Assembly: GCA_025175895.1 (NCBI GenBank)
Contig: CM045987.1
Span: 37,412,113-37,476,112, forward strand
Length of the DNA: 64,000 bases
Source of the DNA: Wurfbainia villosa
Taxonomy: Eukaryota; Streptophyta; Magnoliopsida; Zingiberales; Zingiberaceae
Reading direction: 5' to 3'
Positions 24,123-35,300 of this stretch are shown here, one piece after another. Position numbers and translations under genes: made by a program. The stretch's first letter is position 1, and every line of letters begins with the position of its first letter. The notes under the pieces were generated by a model, which did not search any database, was not told the DNA's origin, and saw only the letters and a list, made by a program, of their open reading frames with translations.

Positions 24123-26033
24123 TGAAGGGTTTTACTTATTGAGTCCGTGATGGGAAACTTCACTTCCCACTTCACATCGGTCGTTTGTTCATGGCGATCC
24201 CATCGATGTCCCTGGATTAAAAAATTTAATCCTAGACAAAAGGGATTGCCCAAACAACCAAGTCATCATCGTGCTATTCGTTTAGAGAGGTCACTTGAAC
24301 AAACTCGTTGTTAAAGCGACCATCCTCTATTCTATGAGTAGCCGCGGAATAGACGATGTCTAGATCGCTGATTTTTGTTTTTATGTTCGGGGTTCAACTA
24401 TATTTAACCACAAAACAGATTTATATCATGCTCATAGTTGAAAAACAAAAACAAGCAAGTAACAAAAGAGAATAGAGAATAGATATACCTCTCGATCTTC
24501 TAATGTATGACCTTCCTTCTTTCGGACGTTGTGTGGGCGACGATTTACCAAAAGTAGAAGGTCCAAGATCGCAAATCTTCCTTCCTTGCTCTTCCAAAGC
24601 AAGAGGAAGAATAGAAACAAGGTACTTCTGCTTCCTAAAACAAACCAACAAGGAACAAAAGGAATCCTTGCCGCCGGTCAACTAGGAGAAGGAGATGATG
24701 ATGGAAAACAACCAAGACACCAAGGGAGACCCCTAAGTCTTGTTTACACCACTCAAGGAGAAGAGAGGAGACTCTTTGGCCGCCGGCCAATGGCTGGAAA
24801 GGGGCTGGGAGAACAAGCTGGATGCCGGCCACCTTGAAGGAAGAAGAAGAAAGGGATCACCTTCCTTATTTGGTGCCGCCACCTCCTCCAAAACCCTAAC
24901 CCTAGCTTTGCCGCCAACTCCAAAACCTAAGCCTCTCTTGATTATTTTTCCATGCCAACCCCTCAAGCTCCTTTTATAGAGTTAGGGATAAGCCTCCTTT
25001 TAATCTCTGCCATTGGTTCTAGGGATTTAATCTCAACCGTCGGATATAGAGATTTAATCTCAACTGTCAGATCTTAGAGTTTTAATCTCTACCTATGGAT
25101 CTAGAGTTTTGTTTCTATCCATTGGATCTAAGCTTCATGAGGTGTTAATAGGCTACATTAGGGACCATAAGGAGAAGTTGGGTCTTGGCCACCCATGGAT
25201 CAAGCCCACATAAAGTCCGATCCACTAATGATAATCCAATCCACTAAAGGATCATCATCAATCTACCTCACCAACCCCCATATGATAATATGGGCTCCAT
25301 ATATTATTTGTAAATTTTCTCCCCGTGTTTAACAACTCGAATGTACGTCGATTAATTAATTTGCTAACCATTAATTAATCAACATCTAACTCCATGAGTA
25401 GTACCACTCAACCTTTTCATCATGCCATACCAAGTCCACCTCCAAGGTTTACATGATGAACCTTATGAGCTCCTCAAGGGGACATCATCATCCTAATATA
25501 TAGGACACGGTTTCCTCCTATAATCAACGACACACCATATAAATAATATCATCTCCCAACTTACTGAGCCTATCGATTTAATCTATAAATCTCGCTCATT
25601 TGTAAATGAAAGAGATGAGTACTAAGTATATGTGCCCGTTATTATATCCGGATTAAGAGTATGTACAATATAATATCTGAGGTCCGATTCGATTATGTAG
25701 TCAGCAATAAATCGAATCACCTCTAAGTCGGTCCTGCTCAATACACACAAAGTGCACTAGTGTGATTCTATGGTCAAGACAAACCAATACCAAATCACAC
25801 TACAACCATTCCGATGGTTTGTCGAAAGCCATCTCGATTGTGAGCCTTTACTTATACTTTTCAGGGAGCCGATAACATGATCTCCCGTGTGACACCACAC
25901 ACCATGTTATCTACAATGTAAAGTATTAAACAATATGATAACCATAAAAATATGCAAACAATGATCATGTGATTCTTATTTCAAAATAAAGATGTTCATA
26001 CAAAAGGTAGACTTTTCACTATACATCCCTACA
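24123..26033 (-). repeat. Element D 5' LTR
   Basis: 1911 bp, TGAAGGG to CCCTACA on the plus strand. A TATA box (CTATAAAAGG, minus strand) is at 24979-24970. ORFs on both strands at 24421-24979 are shadows within the LTR. Confidence 0.93.
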
Positions 26034-26921
26034 GGTAGTACTAGTTGAAGTTAAGGAGATTGAGTATCCCACTTATTAGCAGAAAAAACAAAGGGACCAA
26101 TAAAAGAATGGTTCACGGAGATCTCCAAAAGCTGAGTTTCCCCTCTCCCATGAATCCTTGGGAAGAGGTGTAATAGGATCTAAATTTGATGATTGTTTTC
26201 ATATCCAAGTAAAGGAAAAACATTGAGTCCACAAAACTCATTGACGGAATGAATCGCAAATTACCATATTCATAATAGTAGAACTATAGGAAGAGTGTAT
26301 ACTATTGATTTATAGCTAGAGATTAGGGGGAAACAATATTCTCCCAATGACGACTTGGGTATAAGGAGAGGGTGTAGGCCTCGGTGAGAAAACACTCACT
26401 CGGGGATAGCACACTATCATGGGTCATCCCCCTGAGTACGATCATCCTCCCCGAGCTCGAATGATGACAATAAAAAATGCAAAATCTTAGCCCACTCAGT
26501 GGAAAGGCAAAAAAGATCCCGCGATAACATCTGAAAGCTTTTGCTTAAGGTATGGGGTGAGAATATAGATAAGAAGATAGTTCTCCGACTTCCTGGGACA
26601 CATTCAAAGACACCCAATTCACTTGAATCAGTGCATCAAAGGAGTGGTTAATGGTAGTGTCTAACCGGGCTATGAAGGATCCCCAGTCCAATCAATGGAA
26701 GAGGAGTAAATCCCTCTCCTCTTCAATATAGCGCCTGCGACATATCTCCTAGGTGAATTCCTCTCTCAATTGTGCATTCACCCGAGAAAGGCTCTCGTTG
26801 GCATGAGAGGCTTCTTGAATTTGAGCTTGATAGGAAGTCAATTCATCCTGCAAGGAAATAGCACTAGGGAGGACCTCCTCACAACGCCCCGGAGTTGTTA
26901 TCACCCTATTTGGAGAAGCCA
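26034..26921 (-). other. Host sequence H, middle piece
   Basis: Begins with the second GGTAG of D and ends at the CTAAC TSD of B1. Minus-strand frames at 26417-26617 and 26749-26926; the first is not recognised, the second is described separately. Confidence 0.4.
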
Positions 26922-26926
26922 CTAAC
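26749..26926 (-). pseudogene. C-terminal coiled-coil part of an interrupted H ORF
   Basis: Minus-strand frame ending at a stop at 26749. It contains ELTSYQAQIQEASHANESLS and RVNAQLREEF, a heptad-like, Glu/Gln/Leu-rich stretch expected to form a coiled coil. Reading upstream, the frame runs into B1; when B1 and one CTAAC copy are set aside it continues without a stop into 34859-34985 (for example THASG, then LVASPNR across the joint). Its beginning may be a splice acceptor near 35000 (TACTTAG/AG), which is only a guess. Coiled coils of this kind occur in several plant transposon proteins; I cannot name the family. Confidence 0.5.
26922..26926. repeat. TSD of element B1, left (CTAAC)
   Basis: CTAAC immediately before TGTTGGTGCAAC; the same five bases follow the right terminus at 34854-34858. 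The host reading frame also closes correctly across them. Confidence 0.92.
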
Positions 26927-27473
26927 TGTTGGTGCAACAATGCTCCAAGCATTTATATATGTTTTGATGTTTGGATAATCATCTAAGTCAGGCAATATCT
27001 TGTGATCTAATTGCGAAAATGCTTAAGAGACAGGGAAGTCCAAGTATGATCTTGGCAAAGGAAGTACAAGGGATGGACTTGGCAGCGTAAGACCAAGCTT
27101 GTAGTCTTGGCAGCGTAAAGTCCAAGTGAACCTTGACAAAGGAAGTCCAAAGTAAAGTCTTGGCAGCATAAGTCCAAGCTTGTAGTCTTGGCGGCGTAAA
27201 GTCCAAGCATTTGGCAACCCAAGACATGACGAAACCGAAGGAAGCTCTTGGAAGCAAAGCGCAAAGGATGAATAAGTCGCGGACTCGGAGGGATCCTGAA
27301 GGCGCAAGGCTTATTGAGGAGCTAGAAGGTTGAGTCTAGGTCTAGGGTATAAAATCAAGTATGAATTACTCATACTTGATGCGTATCAGTCGACTGATGC
27401 CCTTGTCGATCGGATCGATCACGATCGATCATTGCTCGACTAAAGCGGATCGATGGTCGTGGTCGAGTTTCAG
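26927..27473 (+). repeat. B1 outer LTR half, inverted (B')
   Basis: Starts TGTTGGTGCAACAATG, the reverse complement of the normal LTR end. Its first 251 bases (26927-27177) are an almost exact inverted repeat of 27475-27725. The remaining ~300 bases hold LTR-central sequence, including CAGTCGACTG at 27387-27396 and a GATCGATC-rich stretch. Confidence 0.85.
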
Positions 27474-27474
27474 T

Positions 27475-27725
27475 TTGGACTTATGCTGCCAAGACTTTAC
27501 TTTGGACTTCCTTTGTCAAGGTTCACTTGGACTTTACGCTGCCAAGACTACAAGCTTGGTCTTACGCTGCCAAGTCCATCCCTTGTACTTCCTTTGCCAA
27601 GATCATACTTGGACTTCCCTGTCACTTAAGAATTTTCGCAATTAGATCACAAGATATTGCCTGACTTAGATGATTATCCAAACATCAAAACATATATAAA
27701 TGCTTGGAGCATTGTTGCACCAACA
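27475..27725 (-). repeat. B1 inner LTR half (B), 3' LTR end
   Basis: The last 251 bases of the LTR in the orientation matching the interior, ending GCACCAACA at 27725. Shorter than the outer half; the missing ~300 bases correspond to the segment also lacking in the right LTR of B2. Confidence 0.85.
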
Positions 27726-28766
27726 ATCTCCCCCTTTTTGATGTTTGGCAATCATTTGAGTTAGGTCTTTAAATACACACATAATCAAATTTTCAATATG
27801 TATTATAACTTAAACACTCCTTCTCCCCCTTTGACATACATCAAAAAGAGAAGGATTCAAACATGAAGGAAATAATGTGTTAGATCTTGGACTAAGGTAC
27901 AATATTGAAATTAGGCTCCCCCTTAATCCAAGATATGCTTTGTAATGTATAAACAATAGTTGAAGCAAAGCATACCAAAAATTCAAAAAATTAAGTCCTA
28001 ACTTTGCACCAACAATGGTTTTGGGAATGAAAAAGATATAATTTATGAAAACTCCCCCTAAAATACTGCATTAGTCACTCCTAAATCTTGTTTATACGCA
28101 ATATTGTCATACTATAGTGTTAGAACATCAACGGTACACCAAATATCAGAAAATGGAGCTTATTATCAGAAAACCCAGTGTATCACGACTGCATTCGAAT
28201 CCCGATTGCTACGCCTGAAATCGAAATTTCAGCCTTTTCAGCCCATTTTCAGAAATGCGGTAGAAATTCCAAAAATCTCGAAAAATCACGAAATTTTGCG
28301 TACACATTTCTGAAATCATACTTTATTAAGGAAAAATAATTTGAAAAATATATGTTTTCCAGATTTCAAGATTGATACAAATTTGGAAACTTACAAAAGT
28401 TCTAAAGAATTTTCAAACTTTGTATCACTTTTGTGATTTACTTGAAAACTTTTTTCCAAAATATAATGAACATGGTTTAAAATATATATGATTTGGAATT
28501 TCCAACCATGTTCTTAGAGCTATGTACTCATTACTTGAATACAAGCCTTCCCAATGGTTGGTCCATAAGGTATTTATGTCTCTAGGTGTGTCATTGCCTC
28601 ATAGTAATGCATCATAACAAGCATGATGAGCCAAGTACACCTTCCCTATCATCTCACATGGTTCTAAGTGTCTCAATACAAAAATCAAGGTTTCTTAAGG
28701 CTTTTTGTGAGATGTATCAAGGTATAAAGATAACATATAAACATGGGATCATGCAAACCTAGAATT
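27726..28766 (-). other. B1 3' noncoding region with multiple purine tracts
   Basis: Minus-strand purine tracts lie at 27726-27739 (beside the LTR), 27817-27832, 27916-27925 and 28051-28060, each containing GGGGGAG. Repetition of the polypurine tract upstream of the 3' LTR is a known Sirevirus trait. The same tracts recur in B2 at about 43933, 44031, 52961 and 53105. No gene in the rest; a short plus-strand ORF at 28104-28313 is not credible. Confidence 0.75.
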
Positions 28767-31700
28767 TTACTCTACAAAGCACATACCAAGCTCTCTCCTT
28801 AAAGATGAAAATTCATTTTCGGGAAGAGCTTTGGTGAAGATATCGGCAAGGTTGGACTTAGATTCTACATAATTAAGTTCAATGTCCCCTCTTGTCACAT
28901 GATCTCTTATGAAGTGATGTTTCACTTCAATGTGCTTGGTCCTAGAGTGATGTACCAGATTTTTGGTCAAGTTGATGGTACTCACATTATCACAATAAAC
29001 TTTAATGTTAGAGTAGTGTAGCTCATAGTCCACAAGAGTATGCCTCATCCAAAGTAATTGAGCTACACAACCACCCATAGCCACATATTGGACTTCGGTG
29101 GTTGATAAAGCAACACAATGTTGCTTCCTACTACTCCAACTAACTAGGGAGGACCCAAGAAATTGGCATCCACCACTAGTACTTTTCCTATCCAATTTGC
29201 ACCCGGCATAATCGGAATCGGTATAACCAAGCAATTAAAATGACTTAGTCCTAGGATACCAAAGTCCTACATTTAGGGTGCCTTTAATATATCTTAATAT
29301 TCTTTTGACGGCTACCAAATGTGATTCTTTGGCACAAGATTGGTATCTTGCACACATACCTACCGCAAATAAAATGTCGGGTCTACTAACGGTTAGGTAT
29401 AGTAAGCTACCAATCATACTCCTATATAGTTTAAGATCAATTGATTTACCTTCATGATCACTATCTATTCTAGTGCTGGTGGCCATGGGAGTGGTTACAA
29501 TTTTGGCATTTTCCAAACCAAATTTCTTGATCATTTCATTTGCATATTTGGTTTGATAAATATGAATACCCTCATTGATTTGTTTGACTTGTAAACCTAG
29601 GGAAAATGTAAGCTCTCCAACCAAACTCATTTCAAATTCATTTTCCATATTTTTTATAAAGTCTTGAAGATGATCATCATTTGTTGACCCAAAAATAATA
29701 TCATCAACATATACTTAGGCTATGAATATATCTTTTAATGTTGACTTTATAAACAAAGTTTGGTCTACTTGGCCTCTTCTAAAATCCTTAGAAATTAAGA
29801 AGGATGACAATCTTTCATACCATGCCCGGGGAGCTTGTTTTAACCCATATAATGCTTTCCTAAGCTTACATACATGATTTGGATAATCTATGTTCTCAAA
29901 TCCGGGTGGTTGCTCTACATATACTTCCTCCTTAATAAAACCATTTAAGAATGCCGATTTAACATCCATTTGGCAAAGTTTAAATCCCATGTAGGACGCA
30001 TACCCTAAGAGAATCCTAATAGATTCTAACCTTGCAACCGGGGCATAAGTCTCATCATAGTCAAGCCCCTAAACTTGATTGAATCCCCTAGCAACCAACC
30101 TAGCCTTATTTCTAGTGATATTTCCTTGATCATCTAGCTTATTCCTAAAGACCCATCTTGTAGTAATTATGGTGCTATCATTGGGTCTAGGTACTAATTC
30201 CCACACTTGACTTCTCTCAAATTGAGCCAATTCATCTTGCATTTCCAAAATCCAATCCGGATCATGTAATGCATCATTGATCGATTTGGGCTCAATTTGT
30301 GAGATAAGAGCAACTTGACTAGTAGGAGGTCTATGAAATGACCTAGTTCTTACTCCTTGAGATAGATCTCCTACTACTTGGTCAAGTTGATGATCTTGAT
30401 GAATTCTTAGGTTTCTAGAAGGGGTTTCAATTTGATCCTTGTTATCTTCCACCCTTCATTCATCATCGGAGTCTCCTCTTCCTCCCCCTTGATCATTACC
30501 CCTAATGGTCAAATTTTGAAGTTTTTGAGTAATGTCTTGATTATTGTCATTAATATCCTTATCAATGGAGGACTTTCTAGGGTAGGCACTAGTAGTTTCA
30601 TCAAATTGAACATTGGAAGACTCCTCAATCCCTTTGGTTCTCTTATTGTAGACTCTATACCCTCTACTTGTGGATGAGTATCCAACTAGGATTCCCTCAT
30701 CCGCTTTTGATTCAAATTTTCCTAAGTTATCTTTGGTGTTTAGAATATAAACTTTACATCCAAAGACTTTGAAATAATGAATTGTGGGTATAGTCCCATT
30801 CCATAATTCAAATGGTGTTTTTCCTAAAAACCTATGGATTTGAACCCTATTTTGGATATAGCAAGCGGTATTAACCGCTTCCACCCACAAGTAGCTAGGT
30901 AGAGAATATGCATTAAGCATAGTCCTAGCCGCCTCTTGTAGGGCACGATTTCTCCTTTCCACCACTCCATTTTGTTGGGGTGTTCTAGGACAAGAGAACT
31001 CATGCTTGTACCCTTGTTCTAAACAAAATTGTGAAAATTTTAAGTTTTCAAATTCACCACCATGATCACTACGGATCCGGTTGATTTTGAGACTCTTTTC
31101 ATTTTCAACCCTTTTACTAAATCCTATGATTATTTCTAAGGTATCATCCTTATGTTTCATAAAATAGACCCAAGTATACCTAGAAAAATCTTCTACTATA
31201 ACCAAACAATATTTATTACCCTTTAAAGATGGAGTACTATGGCAATCAAATAAGTCAAGATGCAATAATTCTAATGGTAAAGAGGTATTGGTTAGGGTTT
31301 TACCTTTGTGTGATGTCTTTGTTTGTTTTCCTTCTTGGCATGCATCACACAATTTGTTCTTGACATACTTGATCTTTGGTAGCCCTTTGACCAACTCCAT
31401 CTTGACTACCTTGGCTATGTTTTTCATGTTGATATGCCCCAATCTTCTATGCCATAGCCAACTTTCCTCTTCTTTTGCAACAAAACACTTAGTAGAAATG
31501 TTAGAAGCATATGAAAGATCAACATAATAGATATTTGATTTCCTATATCCAACTAGCATGCAATCATTTAATTCCTTGTGTCTAATCATGCATTTAGAGG
31601 ATTCAAAGGAGACATGATAGTTTGCATCACAAAGTTGACTAACACTTAATAAATTAAATTTCATATTTTCAACTAGCAATACTTTGTGAATAATAATTTT

Positions 31701-33476
31701 AGGGGATACCTCAATTGTACCTCTACCTAATATCTTGAGTTTTCCACTATTCCCAAAGGACACCGCTCCCTTCTTCACATATTTAATTGTGGAGAACTTG
31801 CTCACATCCCCGGTCATATGTGTTGAGCAACCGCTATCCACAATCTACATACCTCGCTCTCCTACCTAAATCACATGAAAAACACAAGCTTTTGGTACCC
31901 AAACATTTGGACCGGTAACATTAAGTAAAAACTTCTTAGGTACCCAAGCTTTCTTAAGCTTACCCTTAATGGTTGCTTTCCTATTAATTAATAAAATATA
32001 AGCAACTTCTTTTTCTTTTGGCTTATATCCTAAACCGGCCTTGTTATAAACCGCTCTTTGCCTACTAAGAATCATATCAAGACACTTTGAGCCATTTGAA
32101 AATTTTTCTAAACATGCTTTCAATTCACTAACCTCATCCTTAAGTTTGTCATTTTCTTCCCTAAGCATGCAAGAGTCAATATGTGACGACTTTTCATTCC
32201 TAATGGCCTTTAGTTCTACCTTCATGCTCTTAACCTTATATAGAGCTTCTTTAAGATAAGCAATTGATTTATAGAGAAGCATAACCTTGGGAGAATTCAT
32301 TACCTCATCGTCACTAGATGACGATTCATCACTTGAAGAATCTTCTTGACTTGATGTGCCGGAATCATCTTCTAATGCCATGAGTGCCACATGGCGTGTG
32401 ATGTGGCAAAGCTCATCATCGGAGGAAGAGTCTTCAACACTTGGTGTGTCCCATATGGTTTGAGCCACCATGGCCTCCTTCTTCTTCTTTTCCTTCTTGT
32501 CCTTCTTTTTCTTTTCCTTTTCCTCCTTCTTTAGCTCCGGGCAATTCGGCTTTATATGCCCCTTCTTATTGCAAGCATGTCAAATCACATTATTGCTAAA
32601 ACTTGAATTACCATTAAATTTACCTTTTGAGGAATGAGACCCCTTCCTTGCTTCTCTATTCTTGAACTCTCTTGACTTTCTATAAAGCTTCTTGACAAAA
32701 TTTGCCATTTCACTAGATGAGTCCCCATCGCTACTTGACTCATCCTCCGACTCGGATGATGATGATGCTTCTTTTCTTTCCTTCTTCTTCTTTTCTTTCT
32801 TGTCCTTCTTTTCAACAAATAGAGCTAACCCCTTTTCCTTAGAGGACATGTTAGTTTGCTCATGTAATTCAAACTCACAAAATAATTCATCAATTTTAAT
32901 TTGAGATAAATCCCTAGTTACCTTAATGGCATCAACTATAGAAGTCCATAAAGAATTTCTAGGAAATGCTTGTAAAATATACCTTACCAAATCTCGGTTG
33001 TCAACTCGCTCGCCTATGATATGGAGTCCGTTTACAATTTCCTTGAACCTTCCATGCATTTGACTTACGGTTTCATGCATCTTCATTTGGAAGGCTTGAA
33101 GTTGTCCAATTAATAGGTCCTTCTTGGCCCTCTTTAACTCCTTGGAACCTTCATTTAGCTCAATGAGCTTTTCCCATAGCTCCTTGGCGGATTCAAAAGG
33201 CCCCACCTTGTTGAGTTGCTCCATTGTGACGCCGCATTGGATGGTGAGGACGGCCTTTGCATTTGATTCAAATTTCTTGTTTATTTCTCTTGTCCAATCC
33301 TTGCTTGGAATAGGATTTCCATGCTCATCCACCGGTTCCTCGAAGCCATCTACAACACTATGCCAAATTTCAATATTACTCATAAGATAGTACTTCATCC
33401 TACCTTTTCAATACGCAAAATGACTCCCATCGAAGAGCGGTGGCTTGGCGATGCTATATCCCTCTTGAAGAGCCAT
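28767..33476 (-). pseudogene. gag-pol: B1 gag-pol, one frame with eight stops
   Basis: A 1570-codon frame from ATG at 33476 (MALQEGYSIAKPPLFDG) to the stop at 28767, with no frameshift. In-frame stops lie at 33408, 32580, 31866, 31845, 30456, 30069, 29715 and 29235. In order: gag (to about 32583), zinc knuckle (ACNKKGHIKPNCP, whose first Cys position is the TGA at 32580-32582), Lys- and Ser/Asp-rich segment, coiled coil, protease (VDSGCSTHMTGD, 31830), integrase zinc motif (WLWHRRLGHINMKN, CDACQEGK), integrase core (LDLFDC, IRSDHGGEF, NGVVERRNRA), RT (WVFRNKLDDQGNI, MDVKSAFLNGFIKEE, VYVDDIIFGS at 29714-29685), RNase H (YTDSDYAGCKLDRKSTSGG, CDNVSTINLTKN). Domain order is the copia order. Not autonomous as written. 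Confidence 0.92.
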
Positions 33477-33516
33477 TGATGTCTTGGTTGATGGTGAGAT
33501 CTTCCAAGCTATCCGG

Positions 33517-33530
33517 GCTATGATACCACT
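33517..33530 (-). other. B1 primer-binding site
   Basis: Minus strand AGTGGTATCATAGC beside the LTR; one mismatch to the initiator tRNA-Met complement seen in A2, B2 and C1. Confidence 0.8.
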
Positions 33531-34853
33531 TGTTAGGACCCTTGGAATGGTTAGAGGGGGGGTGATTAGCCTTTCTTCTTTTCTACAAAAAGCGTTAGCA
33601 AATATAAACACAAATCAAAGCAAGAACAAAGCTAACACCCGATGTACGTGGTTCGGAGATGACACTCCTACTCCACGGCAATCCGTAAGGTGGATTAGCC
33701 CTAATCAATCTTCACTAGAGCCTCCTTTGGATGAACCAAGGTGGAGAAACCTTTCTTACAATGCTCTCCTCTTCTTTACAATGATGGATGATCAAGAACA
33801 AGAGAAGAGGAGGATTTAAATCACTTAAAAACACATGGAAGGCTTGGTGAGCACGAGAGTATAGTTAGGAGCAAGAGCACTAGCTTCACCAAGCTCCCCA
33901 TGGCCCCTTTTTATAGAAGAGGGGTTGTTTTTCCCGTTGGGCGTCGATCAGTCGGTGATCGTACCATCGATCGATCATGCCGCTCGCCCAACGGCCAAAC
34001 GTGATCTCCGCGGAGATTCGTAGCCGCAATCTCCAACGGCCAGGTGATCAGTCGATCGATCCTCCATCGATCGATGGGGTGATCGATCAGTGATCAAGCG
34101 ACGATCGAGTGAGGCGCGTTTGCGGCGATATTCCTTGATGAGTCGATCGATGCCCTTGTCGGTGATCGATCGCACCATCGGCGATCGCCGGCCGAGCCGG
34201 TCGATGATCCGCGATCGATCGGATCGACAAGGGCATCGTCGGCGATCAAGGAATATCGCCGCACGCGCCTCACTCGATCGCCGCTTGATCACTGATCCGA
34301 TCGATCACCCCATCGATCGGCCGATGGAGGGATCGTCGGATCGATCACCGGCCGTTGGAGATTGCGACTACGATCTCGCGAGATCGCGTTGCTGTTGCGG
34401 CGATCGATGGTATGCTCGATCGGATCGACGCTAACGGAAAAATAGCCCCTCTTCTACAAAAAGGGGCCATGGGGAGCTTGGTGAAGCTAGTGCTCTTGCT
34501 CCTAACTATACTCTCGTGCTCACCAAGCCTTCCAAGTGTTTTTAAGTGATTTAAATCCTCCTCTTCTCTTGTTCTTGATCATCCATCATTGTAAAGAAGA
34601 GGAGAGCATTGTAAGAAAGGTTTCTCCACCTTGGTTCATCCAAAGGAGGCTCTAGTGAAGATTGATTAGGGCTAATCCACCTTACGGATTGCCGTGGAGT
34701 AGGAGCGTCATCTCCGAACCACATACATCGGGTGTTAGCTTTGTTCTTGCTTCGATTTGTGTTTATATTTTGTATTGCTTCCGCTAACGCTTTTTGTAGA
34801 AAAGAAGAAAGGCTAATCACCCCCCCCCTCTAGCCATTCCAAGGGTCCTAACA
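33531..34853. repeat. Large palindrome from two inverted LTR halves (A and A')
   Basis: Arms of about 630 bases (33531 to about 34160, and about 34225 to 34853) are near-identical inverted repeats meeting near 34.19 kb, with no unrelated spacer. The left arm is the LTR start in the orientation that fits the interior (TGTTAGGACCC, G-run, TGATTAGCC, TATA at 33916-33906). The right arm is the same in reverse and ends at the TSD. The centre is GATCGATC-rich and carries GATGCCCTTGTCG together with its complement. ORFs at 33975-34434 on both strands come from this palindromic, GC-richer centre. Confidence 0.9.
33906..33916 (-). promoter_or_regulatory. TATA box of B1 LTR
   Basis: Minus-strand CTATAAAAAGG. 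In the outer inverted arm the matching site (about 34448-34458) reads CTACAAAAAGG, so it is mutated there. Confidence 0.55.
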
Positions 34854-35231
34854 CTAACCCACTTGCATGAGTCGAGAATATAGTCATATATGAAGTGGGT
34901 TCATCCATCGAGAGTAGCAGAGGGTGAGGAGTAATGGGGACTACTCCGGATACTCGGCCAGGTGGCGAATCAACTCAGCATAGTTTCTCTAAGTATGCGT
35001 AGGGGTAATTTATGAGGAATTAATAGTTAAAGATGAAAAAGAAAATAAGTAATATCAATAGCTAAACATACCAACTTTAAGCCATAGTACATACATTCGA
35101 GAATAGTCGGGTGCCTCGAGTGTGCCATGAGGCAGAGTTCCTCAGGAAAAGGGGATTGAAGATGTGAAAGGAATGGTACTCGAGGTGAAAGTAAGAGCGT
35201 TTGGACAGGGGCTCCTTCAAAGAAAGATTTT
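34854..35231 (-). other. Host sequence H, right piece
   Basis: Starts with the second CTAAC of B1. The minus-strand frame from about 34985 to 34859 joins the coiled-coil ORF at 26749-26926. Further right, a frame reading QKSFFEGAPVQTLLLSPRVP has no recognised family. Near 35232 the sequence changes to the leader of a C element; no TSD marks this joint. Confidence 0.4.
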
Positions 35232-35300
35232 TGATGCCGACAATTTTGGTTGTTGTTGCGGCGGTTAGTCCGATGACAACCTCCTCGCTTTGATACCACT
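35232..35300 (-). pseudogene. Truncated leader/gag start of a neighbouring C element
   Basis: 69 bases that match 39172-39240 of C1: first gag codons, then a primer-site match (AGTGGTATCAAAG, minus strand) touching the LTR at 35301. It shows that the left LTR of C1 was also the 5' LTR of a second C copy, now lost. Confidence 0.8.

Larger units (their letters stand above)
16131..26033 (-). mobile_element. Ty1/copia element D, complete with TSD
   Basis: A full-length minus-strand copia element. Left (3') LTR 16131-19125 is split by a solo LTR; without that insert it is about 1.91 kb, equal to the right (5') LTR at 24123-26033. Both sides carry GGTAG. The primer site (TTGGTATCAGAGC, minus strand) lies beside the right LTR and a purine tract (GTGGGAGAT, minus strand) beside the left. 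Gag (about 22313-23059) and pol (19159-21921) are large but broken by stops and at least one frameshift in the zinc-knuckle/protease region. The two LTRs differ by scattered substitutions, so D is not brand new. Confidence 0.93.
26927..34853 (-). mobile_element. Sirevirus-like copia element B1 with inverted interior
   Basis: An element bounded by a perfect CTAAC TSD. Instead of two direct LTRs it has the order B'-B-interior-A-A', where A and B are the two halves of the LTR and the prime marks the reverse orientation. This is what an inversion of the interior with breakpoints inside both LTRs would leave. The interior (27726-33530) codes gag-pol on the minus strand, next to normal LTR edges: a purine tract at the 3' side and a primer site (AGTGGTATCATAGCC, one mismatch) at the 5' side. 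Several purine tracts, a DSGCSTHMTGD protease and a long gag point to the Sirevirus (Maximus/SIRE) lineage. Confidence 0.85.

Noticed and set aside
30432..31527. Plus-strand ORFs over B1 pol
   Set aside because: Antisense shadows of a clear minus-strand polyprotein.
33975..34434. Arg/Asp/Ser-rich ORFs in both directions
   Set aside because: Product of the GATCGATC-rich palindrome centre; the same peptide appears on both strands because the DNA is palindromic.
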